A stretch of DNA of 64,000 nucleotides from JAKAXS01 sp965279065 (GTDB lineage Bacteria > Pseudomonadota > Alphaproteobacteria > Rhizobiales > Hyphomicrobiaceae): assembly GCA_965279065.1 (NCBI GenBank), contig OZ257134.1:3224001-3288000 (forward strand), written 5' to 3'. Below the pieces are notes generated by a model. The model ran no database searches. It saw nothing but the letters and a program-made list of their open reading frames with translations, and was not told the origin of the DNA. Each line of letters opens with the position of its first letter. Position 1 is the stretch's first letter. Made by a program: the position numbers and the translations under genes. This document shows, piece after piece, positions 27,117-34,031 of the stretch.

Positions 27117-29126
27117 CTACTCTGGCCGGACGAGGGATTGGTTCTTCATCCAGCGGTAAAGCGTCTGCCGGCTGACGCCGAGGTCAGCAGCGGCGTCCGT
27201 GATGCACCAGGCATGGCGATCGAGAACGACTGAGAGGTCAGGCGGCGTGCCGTCTCCGGCGTCGTAGGCGGCTGCGTGTCCGGCGCTTGCCGGCGTGCTT
27301 GACGACATACCTTGTGGCGCATCCGGCACGTTGAGCCAGGCTGGCAGGTCGTTGGGATAGATCTCGTCGATGGTCTTATGTGCCAATGCATAGCGCATCG
27401 CCAATCGAAGCTCGCGAATGTTTCCTGGCCATTTGTGCGCTTTCAGAACTCGCATGGCCGCGTCCGAGACCGGTGGAATATCGATGCCGCAATCCTGCGC
27501 TTCGATTGCCAGGGCAAATTGGATGACGTTTTCCTTGTCAGCGCGATTGCGCAGTGCGGGCAGTTCGCAGCGGATACCGGCGATGCGGAAATAGAGATCC
27601 TGGCGGAACCGACCTTCCGAGATCATCAGCGGCAGATCCTGGTGGCTGGCGCAGACGACGTTGAAATCGACCTTCATCGGTTTCAATGCGCCCAGTGGAA
27701 CCAGCTCACGTTGCGCGAGCACGCGCAGCAGGCGAGTCTGCAGGCTCATTGGCATGTCGCCGATCTCGTCGAGAAAGAGGGTGCCTCCGTTGGCTTCTGA
27801 GATGCGGCCGCGGCGGCCATCGCGGCGGCCGCCGGTGAAGGTGCCGGTTTCGTAACCAAAGAGTTCGCTCTCGATCAGGCTCTCGGGAATTGACGAGCAG
27901 TCGATCGCGACGAAGGGGCCGGAGGCGCGCAGCCCGGTGTTGTGGATTGCGCGGGCGAACTCTTCCTTGCCGGTTCCGGTCTCGCCTTGAAGCAGAACGG
28001 GAAGATGGCGGTCGACCAGTCGCTTGATGGTGCGAACCTGGGCCCGCAGGGCTGGATCTTCGCCGGCCAACTCGTCGAGCGTCAGCGACGTAGAGGTCGC
28101 GGCCGCCTTGGAGCGGCTGGCCGCAGTGGTTTGCTTGGCGAGCTTGCCGCCGGATTTGGCCTTGGGAACGCGCAGGCTGGCAAAGCACGGCCTGTCGATA
28201 CCGAGAAGCCGTGCGATGCCGATCCGCTCCTGCACGCTGCGATCTTGGGCGTCAGAGCCGACGTCCTGCCAGGTGATGTCCATGAAGTCCGCCAGCGGGC
28301 GGCCGATGACCTGGGCAGGGTCGAACTGGCGGATGTGGTCTCCGCCACCATCCAGCAGCTCGGCGGCGTTGCCGTCGTCGCCAAGGGCCAGCAACCAACC
28401 ATCACCCCGTTCGACGCCGTCGATGTGACGTTCGATCTGTAGGATGGGCCGGTTGCTGTTTCGCGCAAGGAAGTAGCTGCGCTCGATGCGGCGCGCCGTA
28501 GACTCGACCAGTTCGAGCACGAACGATTGCATCTCCTGCGGCAAGTCTGCCAATGCGGAGGCATCAAGTGCCGCGATGAGGTTGCCGTCCCAGTCGAAAA
28601 TTGGCGCTGCCGTGCACGTGAGATCCGCATAGGTGAAGAAGAAGTGTTCGTTGCGGTGGATGGTGACGGCCCGTCGGTTGGTGATGGACGTTCCGATGCC
28701 GTTGGTTCCGGCCAGGGCCTCGTCCCACACGGCGCCGGCACAGACGCCGACACGACGCATCGGATCGTCGACGGTCATTGTCGAGCCGACGTTCAAGGCA
28801 ACGCCATTGGGATCAGAGAGCACGGTTACGTAGTTGGCGACGGCGACGCGGGCCAACAGTCTGTCAATTTCGGGTTTCGCGACGCGACACAAGAGTTCGA
28901 GCGGGCCGGAGGCGTCTTTCAGTTCCTGGGCAGTGACGATCTCAGGGCCCTTATGCTTGGCGCCATCCAGTTTGTAGTCGCTGACACAGCGTTGCCAGGA
29001 CGAGGTCACGAGATTGGTAGTCGACAGCGTGTCCGGCGATGCAGCGCATCGGTCCACAGTGCGACTAATTTCGCGCATGTGGTGCATTGGATCGGATCGC
29101 GCAGGCACACGCGCTCGCTCTCCCAT
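27117..29126 (-). CDS. Sigma54-dependent activator, AcoR type, with altered GAFTGA loop
   Basis: This 669-residue regulator has a GAF sensor at about 90-220, a linker, an AAA+ domain with Walker A GETGTGKE (381-388) and Walker B LFLDEIGD, and a Fis-type helix-turn-helix at the end (DLGVSRQTLYRWMK). The loop that contacts sigma54 reads GTFTGG instead of GAFTGA (428-433). The key Phe-Thr-Gly core is kept, so it may still activate. The ATG at 29126 has GGGAGG eight bases upstream; the frame extends 30 codons further without a site. It lies between the porin promoter and the Rieske/PQQ-ADH3 promoter, which share an upstream motif, so both are likely targets. Confidence 0.87.
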   Translation of the reverse strand: MGERARVPARSDPMHHMREISRTVDRCAASPDTLSTTNLVTSSWQRCVSDYKLDGAKHKGPEIVTAQELKDASGPLELLCRVAKPEIDRLLARVAVANYVTVLSDPNGVALNVGSTMTVDDPMRRVGVCAGAVWDEALAGTNGIGTSITNRRAVTIHRNEHFFFTYADLTCTAAPIFDWDGNLIAALDASALADLPQEMQSFVLELVESTARRIERSYFLARNSNRPILQIERHIDGVERGDGWLLALGDDGNAAELLDGGGDHIRQFDPAQVIGRPLADFMDITWQDVGSDAQDRSVQERIGIARLLGIDRPCFASLRVPKAKSGGKLAKQTTAASRSKAAATSTSLTLDELAGEDPALRAQVRTIKRLVDRHLPVLLQGETGTGKEEFARAIHNTGLRASGPFVAIDCSSIPESLIESELFGYETGTFTGGRRDGRRGRISEANGGTLFLDEIGDMPMSLQTRLLRVLAQRELVPLGALKPMKVDFNVVCASHQDLPLMISEGRFRQDLYFRIAGIRCELPALRNRADKENVIQFALAIEAQDCGIDIPPVSDAAMRVLKAHKWPGNIRELRLAMRYALAHKTIDEIYPNDLPAWLNVPDAPQGMSSSTPASAGHAAAYDAGDGTPPDLSVVLDRHAWCITDAAADLGVSRQTLYRWMKNQSLVRPE

Positions 29127-29432
29127 TGGTCGACCTCCCGTCGTCGAGTTGCTCCCGCTTTCGCTCCCGAGGCGATGCTGGGCTATTACATTTTGCCGCA
29201 TACTATGCGCGGTCAATAAAAATGACCAGAGGCGGGAAAATCAGTGTTTGTCACGGGCGTAAGAGCGCACCGGTAATGTGACACAGGCCGCTGACGCACG
29301 TTACACGCGGCGTGACGAGTAGAGGCAACATCTCCGTGAGCGGACCGTAAAATACGGATACCCCCGAGATCCGCAATGCCCCTTCATATCAATAATTTAG
29401 GACGTCGCCGCCGGACTTGGTTGGCTCGGCCA
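29127..29432 (+). promoter_or_regulatory. Upstream region of Rieske/PQQ-ADH3 with GTNAC motifs
   Basis: GTTACA-CGCGGC-GTGAC (29300-29316), plus GTCAC at 29250 and GTGAC at 29278, sit 120-180 bases before the promoter. The first has the same layout as the site before the porin promoter. They are candidate sites for the activator encoded on the other side of this region. Confidence 0.48.
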
Positions 29433-29447
29433 TGGCACTTGGCATGC
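29433..29447 (+). promoter_or_regulatory. Probable sigma54 promoter of the Rieske-PQQ-ADH3 unit
   Basis: TGGCACTTGGCATGC has a perfect -24 box and a -12 box with A for the first T. An overlapping alternative is TGGCATGCTTCCTGC at 29441. It is weaker than the other sigma54 sites in the window, but it is at the right distance (about 70 bases from the likely start of transcription to the ATG). Confidence 0.55.
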
Positions 29448-29529
29448 TTCCTGCGTTTGTGACCTCAACGAAGAAATGTTGCGCCTGGCTGCGGCCTGGA
29501 CGGAACGTCAAAACTAACCTGGGGAAGCA

Positions 29530-30159
29530 ATGCCAAGAAAAATATTGGCCGCCGAGGGGCGCGGCCACGACGTCACGCATGTCGAAGCAGCATCGAATAC
29601 GTCCGCAACTCTGAGTGTCGGACGCCGCGCCGTGCTGAGCGGCCTCGCCTGCGGCGCATGCCTATTGATGTCATCAGCCGCGACGCGCGCTGCAGGTGAC
29701 GCGGGCGACACCAAGCTTACCATTCAACCAGGGGACCGCCTCGCGCTCGATGCCGAAGGTGCCCCAGTGGCCCTGCGGCCAGACGACCTCAAGGACAACG
29801 CGCCCCTGATGGGCGTCTATCCTATCGATCCCGCTACCAAGGCACTCCGCAAAGAGACCAGGCTTAACATGCTGAACCTGGTGCGGTTGCCAGGTATCGC
29901 CGCCGGCAAGGATTCGGCCGGCGTCTTGGCGTTCTCCGCGATCTGCACCCACAAGGGCTGCTCAGTCACCTCCTGGGAGGGCGAAAAGAAGCACTGGCGT
30001 TGTTTCTGTCACATGTCCGAGTTCTCGGCCACCGAAGGCGGAGAAGTCAAAGACGGTCCGGCCGAGGTCGGATTGCCCGTGCTCATGCTCGCCATCGACG
30101 CCGAGGGTTTCCTGACAGTTGCCGCGCCGTTCAGCAGCGAACCGGGCGCCGCTGCCTGA
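29530..30159 (+). CDS. Exported Rieske [2Fe-2S] protein
   Basis: The 209-residue protein has a twin-arginine type export signal (VGRRAVLSG, then a hydrophobic run at about 35-55). A Rieske domain follows with ligands Cys139-x-His141 and Cys158-x-x-His161. Cys144 and Cys160 are placed to form the disulfide seen in high-potential Rieske proteins. It is not followed by cytochrome b or c1 genes; PQQ alcohol dehydrogenase 3 lies 92 bases downstream. By inference it is a periplasmic electron carrier or a quinone-side partner for that enzyme. GGGGAAG precedes the ATG. Arsenite-oxidase small subunits look similar, but no large subunit is present. Confidence 0.85.
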   Translation: MPRKILAAEGRGHDVTHVEAASNTSATLSVGRRAVLSGLACGACLLMSSAATRAAGDAGDTKLTIQPGDRLALDAEGAPVALRPDDLKDNAPLMGVYPIDPATKALRKETRLNMLNLVRLPGIAAGKDSAGVLAFSAICTHKGCSVTSWEGEKKHWRCFCHMSEFSATEGGEVKDGPAEVGLPVLMLAIDAEGFLTVAAPFSSEPGAAA

Positions 30160-30251
30160 CGGCATCTCGATCAATCACGCAAGCCAATAAGAACACCACC
30201 GACAACACCACCAGCAACGCAAGCCAACAACAACCAACGGGGGAAACTCGC
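30160..30251 (+). other. CAA-rich leader between Rieske and PQQ-ADH3 genes
   Basis: The spacer is almost free of self-pairing and rich in CAA and ACC. An 11-base direct repeat ACGCAAGCCAA occurs at 30177 and 30217. Such unstructured leaders favour high translation. GGGGG lies nine bases before the dehydrogenase ATG. Confidence 0.35.
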
Positions 30252-32024
30252 ATGAAACTGAGTTCAAGTTTAATCGCGGTTTGCGCCGCTGCGGCGCTGT
30301 CTGCGACGGCGTCCGCGGACGCGGTGACGCCGATGAACTACGACAACGTCACCGATGAGCGCTTGAGGAATCCTGAGCCGGAGAACTGGCTCAGCTGGCG
30401 CGGCAACTACGCCGGCTGGGGCCACAGCCCGCTCGATCAGATCACGACCGAGAACGTCAAGGACTTGGTTCCGGTCTGGTCGTACACGACGGGTCTCGTC
30501 GAAGGGCACCAGGCGCCGCCGATCGTCAATAACGGCGTCATGTTCGTGTCGACGCCGGAGAACAACGTGATTGCTCTCGATGCCAAGACGGGCAACGAGA
30601 TCTGGCGCTATCGCCGGAAACTCCCGAAGGAACTGTTCCAGCTTCACCCCACCAACCGCGGCGTCGGTCTTTATAAGGACAAGGTCTACCTGGCGACGCT
30701 TGACGCGGCTGTCGTCGCTCTCGATGCCAAGACCGGCAAGCAGGTCTGGGAGACGAGCGTCGGCGATTGGAAGATTGGCGAATACAGCACGCTGTCGATC
30801 CTGGTTGCTGACGGCAAGGTCATCACCGGCGTTTCCGGCGGTGAGTTCGGCGTTCGCGGCCACATCGACGCGCTCGACGCAGAAACCGGTGCACCGGTGT
30901 GGAAGACCTTCACGGTTCCGGCACCAGGCGAGCCCGGCAGCAATACGTGGCGCGGTGAGGACTGGAAGACCGGTGGCGCTTCGGTCTGGATGCAGGGCAA
31001 CTACGATCCCGAGACGAAGCTGGCCTACTTCGGCACCGGCAACGGTGCGCCGTGGATGCCGGACACGCGTCCTGGCGACAATCTCTATGCAACCTCGACC
31101 ATCGCCATCGACGTAACGTCAGGCGCCATTAAGTCTCACCACCAGTATCATTGGAACGACGCCTGGGACTGGGACGAGGTGTCCGCTCCGCTGCTGATCG
31201 ATCTGGAGCGCAACGGCAAGAAGCATAAGGGTCTGGTTCACGCCGGACGCAATGGCTACCTCTGGACCCTGTCGCGTGACGGCGGCGAAATCGGCTTCCT
31301 CGATGCCCAGCCATACGTTGAGCAGACGGTCTTCGATAAGATCGACCCGAAGACCGGCCGTCCCAGCTACAAGCCGGACATGATCCCGAACATGAACAAG
31401 TCCGTGAAGTTCTGCCCCAGCCTTTGGGGTGGCAAGGACTGGCCGCCAGAAGCCTATAATCCCAAGACCAACGTGCTGTTTATCCCCTCGCATCAGAACC
31501 TGTGCAGCGAGTACGGCGGAACCGGCAAGCTCGACGCCCTGAAGAAGGGCGAGCTGTGGCTCAGCATCTCGGTGGACACGTTGTTCTCCAGCCTGCGCTT
31601 CAGCGACAAGGTCGACACCACGAAGCCGGTTAAGATTGGCCAGCTTCAAGCCTTCGACATGAAGACGGGCAAGAAGCTCTGGGGCACTGACTTCGAGGAT
31701 ACACCGTTCTGGGCTCCGTTGCTTTCGACGGGCGGAAACCTCGTGTTCGCAGGCGGCACAGTCGATCGCAAGTTCCGGGCATTCGACGGCAAGTCGGGCA
31801 AGATCTTGTGGGAGTTCGCGGCGAGCTCAGGTGTCAACGGCGTGCCGTCAAGCTTCTCGGTCGACGGCCGGCAGTACATTGCCGTGCAGTCGGGTTGGGG
31901 CGTAGACGCCGAGCGCATGCATTCGCTCATGAACAAGATCCTGCCGGAGGGACGCAAACTCCCGACGGTGCCACAGGGCGGCACGATTTGGGTGTTTGCG
32001 CTGCCCGAGAAGGCAAAAGGGTGA
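30252..32024 (+). CDS. PQQ-dependent alcohol dehydrogenase 3, lanthanide type, without the vicinal disulfide
   Basis: This 590-residue quinoprotein with a signal peptide (AALSATASA) has the metal-site Glu of SGGEFG, Asn of GTGNGAPW and a catalytic Asp in NDAWDWDEV. The second Asp at +2 predicts a lanthanide cofactor. Where most alcohol dehydrogenases have Cys-Cys it reads LFQLHPTNRG, so the disulfide ring that lies against PQQ is missing. It is clearly more distant from the two other enzymes here than they are from each other. It follows a Rieske protein in one unit. The substrate may be a larger or secondary alcohol. Polyvinyl-alcohol- or lupanine-type quinoproteins are alternatives. Confidence 0.85.
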   Translation: MKLSSSLIAVCAAAALSATASADAVTPMNYDNVTDERLRNPEPENWLSWRGNYAGWGHSPLDQITTENVKDLVPVWSYTTGLVEGHQAPPIVNNGVMFVSTPENNVIALDAKTGNEIWRYRRKLPKELFQLHPTNRGVGLYKDKVYLATLDAAVVALDAKTGKQVWETSVGDWKIGEYSTLSILVADGKVITGVSGGEFGVRGHIDALDAETGAPVWKTFTVPAPGEPGSNTWRGEDWKTGGASVWMQGNYDPETKLAYFGTGNGAPWMPDTRPGDNLYATSTIAIDVTSGAIKSHHQYHWNDAWDWDEVSAPLLIDLERNGKKHKGLVHAGRNGYLWTLSRDGGEIGFLDAQPYVEQTVFDKIDPKTGRPSYKPDMIPNMNKSVKFCPSLWGGKDWPPEAYNPKTNVLFIPSHQNLCSEYGGTGKLDALKKGELWLSISVDTLFSSLRFSDKVDTTKPVKIGQLQAFDMKTGKKLWGTDFEDTPFWAPLLSTGGNLVFAGGTVDRKFRAFDGKSGKILWEFAASSGVNGVPSSFSVDGRQYIAVQSGWGVDAERMHSLMNKILPEGRKLPTVPQGGTIWVFALPEKAKG

Positions 32025-32032
32025 GTGGGGTC

Positions 32033-32545
32033 ATGATGCCCGAGATTGTTATGAGCACAGGCAGGGGAGGCGGCGTTTGCCGCCTCCCCATTCTGTTGTC
32101 GATGTTGATTGCTGCGCTGCTCGGCGTAAGCAGCGTCTGCCTTCCGGCTTTCGCCAAGTCGCAACCGACGACTGAGGAAGGGCTGATCGCTACAGTGCGA
32201 ACGGCTATCGAAAATGCGGACTTCGAAGCCTTCGAAGATCTGGTTCTCTGGACGGACGTAAGCCCGTTCAAGCGACGTTTGATATCTGTGCAGATCCGCC
32301 ACGGCCTGGATCGGCCCATCGGCAAGATCACTCTGGAACACGCTGACACCGCAACGCGGTTTGACCTTCAGAGAATGCGCGGCGTGCGCTTGAATATGCC
32401 CGTTACCTACCTCCTGCGAGTTACCTATAACGACGAACCTGGCGACCTAGGCGGTACGCCAGGCGCAGTCTACATGGTCGGCAAGCTTGACGGCGTGTAT
32501 CGCATCGCCGTTCTCGTGCGCAACGAAAAGCATGACGACGACTAA
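32033..32545 (+). CDS. Secreted protein of unknown function
   Basis: The frame encodes about 170 residues with a signal peptide around LPILLSMLIAALLGVSSVC and cleavage near AFA. A small mixed alpha/beta domain follows and ends in an acidic HDDD. No family is recognised. The start is uncertain: 32033 has GTGGGG just upstream, 32051 has little, and 32102 would give a minimal signal peptide. A strong hairpin lies inside the proposed 5' part (32064-32089). If the hairpin is the terminator of PQQ-ADH3, the gene must start at 32102 from its own promoter. Confidence 0.6.
   Translation: MMPEIVMSTGRGGGVCRLPILLSMLIAALLGVSSVCLPAFAKSQPTTEEGLIATVRTAIENADFEAFEDLVLWTDVSPFKRRLISVQIRHGLDRPIGKITLEHADTATRFDLQRMRGVRLNMPVTYLLRVTYNDEPGDLGGTPGAVYMVGKLDGVYRIAVLVRNEKHDDD
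32064..32089 (+). terminator. Strong hairpin 40 bases after PQQ-ADH3
   Basis: GGGGAGGCGGC and GCCGCCTCCCC form a perfect 11-bp stem with a GTTT loop. ATTCTGTTGT follows, a poor T-run. It may terminate, attenuate or protect the dehydrogenase message, and it overlaps the start region of the next gene. Confidence 0.55.
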
Positions 32546-32690
32546 AACGCAGCCAACCGGAGATACCGTTCCGAGATAGGTGGAGAGGTTCCACCCGACA
32601 GCGTTCCGCCCGCATCGATATGTTCCAATTTACATAACGGCCGTCGTGCTGTCTGCACCGCGTTGCATCCTCTATATGGAGAAACTTGAA

Positions 32691-33557
32691 ATGCGCTCTA
32701 CCACACTCGCTGCTGCGATCACTTGCACGCTGGCGTTCACCGCTACGGCATCTGCCGAACCGAAGCAGATCTGGGACATCGGCGGGTTCAAGAACCCGGA
32801 GTCGGCGGTTGTCGAGAACGGCGTGATCTACGTGTCCAACGTCGACGGCGGCGCGGACACGAAGGACGGGAAGGGTTCCATCTCGCAGGTATCGCTCGAC
32901 GGCAAGATGATCAAAGCCGACTGGGTATCCGGTCTCGATTCGCCGAAGGGCCTCGCCCTGTATGGCGGCCGTCTGTTCGCCGCCGATATCGATCAACTGG
33001 TTGAGATCGAATTGGCGACAGGCAAAATCACGAACCGGTATCCCGCCAAGGGTGCCAAGTTCCTCAACGACGTTGCCGCTGGCCCGGATGGCCACATCTA
33101 CGTGTCCGACATGCTGACCGACACGATCTGGCGGCTGGCGGACGGCAAGTTCGAGGCGTGGGTGCAAAGTGACGCTCTAGAGTTTCCAAACGGCGTCACG
33201 GTGCAAGACGGCAAGGTTCTCGTCGCGGCGTGGGGAAAGATCGACGGCGAAGGATTTGCCACGTCTGTACCCGGCCACGTGATCGAAATTTCGATTGCCG
33301 ACAAGTCCATCAAGGCGGTCGGCAGCAACGCACCCATTGGTAACCTAGACGGCATCGAACGCACGGGTGGTAGCAGCTATCTGCTCACCGACTGGATCAA
33401 TGGCGGCCTGTTCACATTCGATGCCGCCACCGGCAAGGCCGTGAAAGTGCTTCCTCTCAGCTCTGGCAGCGCGGATCTTGGTTTCGTGCCCGCGACGCGC
33501 ATGGTCATCGTCCCGATGATGAAGGATAACCGTGTCCTGGCCTTCACGCTGGATTGA
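32691..33557 (+). CDS. Periplasmic SMP-30/NHL-type beta-propeller
   Basis: The 288-residue protein has a signal peptide (AAAITCTLAFTATASA) and repeated propeller strands such as GVIYVSNVDGG, DVAAGPDGHIYVSDM and ILDGIER-like turns. This is the fold of gluconolactonase/SMP-30 proteins. GGAG lies nine bases before the ATG at 32691. It is the last gene of the Rieske-PQQ-ADH3 group. A lactone-hydrolysing or scaffold role in periplasmic alcohol oxidation is possible, but the catalytic metal ligands were not identified with certainty. Confidence 0.75.
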   Translation: MRSTTLAAAITCTLAFTATASAEPKQIWDIGGFKNPESAVVENGVIYVSNVDGGADTKDGKGSISQVSLDGKMIKADWVSGLDSPKGLALYGGRLFAADIDQLVEIELATGKITNRYPAKGAKFLNDVAAGPDGHIYVSDMLTDTIWRLADGKFEAWVQSDALEFPNGVTVQDGKVLVAAWGKIDGEGFATSVPGHVIEISIADKSIKAVGSNAPIGNLDGIERTGGSSYLLTDWINGGLFTFDAATGKAVKVLPLSSGSADLGFVPATRMVIVPMMKDNRVLAFTLD

Positions 33558-33572
33558 TTAGCCGGCCGGACA

Positions 33573-33611
33573 GGCCCGTTGCTTGATCTAGGGAGCAACG
33601 AGCGGCGGGCC
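33573..33611 (+). terminator. Inverted repeat after the SMP-30-like gene
   Basis: GTTGCT and AGCAAC pair around a 10-base loop, and GGCCC/GGGCC can extend the stem. It begins 16 bases after the stop codon. No T-run follows, so termination is only probable. Confidence 0.4.
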
Positions 33612-34031
33612 TCATCCTTAAAAGCTCGGCGGCCTCCGCCCGGTGGGCCGGCCACAACGAGTTTTCATGAATTCGGCTTGAGTTTGGCGCCGCAGCCATT
33701 TTCGCGAGCCGCTTAGTCGATCGGGGTCGTTGTGAGTGTGGTGTCTATCTCACACGCCCGCTATGTGTTGATCGACGGAGCGTACTGGTGCCAAGCTGCA
33801 CACCGATGCTGTGGTCGTCGATCAGCCATTCCACGCGATCCTCGCAACCGTGGTGGTCGAAGCAGCCTTCGCGATGATGCCCCGAGAACCAAATAGGCGA
33901 ACGGTCTATGTCGAGCCCGACTGCCAAGCGAGCTTCGACAATCAAATCATGCACGAATGCGGACCGCTAGCAAAACGCTGCATAGTTGGCTACGGGGCCC
34001 CCGCAACCAACTTTACTCTAGCCGCCTCAGC
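33612..34031. other. Non-coding stretch with a copy of the tRNA-fMet 3' end
   Basis: No gene is convincing; opposite-strand frames at 33745-33954 and from 33811 onward are unrecognised. At 33997-34010 the sequence GCCCCCGCAACCAA repeats exactly the last 13 bases of the tRNA-fMet gene plus the next base (4108-4121), in the same orientation. It could be the far attachment site of an old insertion. Confidence 0.4.

Noticed and set aside
29530..30159. Rieske subunit of arsenite oxidase or of a cytochrome bc1 complex
   Set aside because: Neither an arsenite oxidase large subunit nor cytochrome b/c1 genes are adjacent; the neighbour is a PQQ dehydrogenase.
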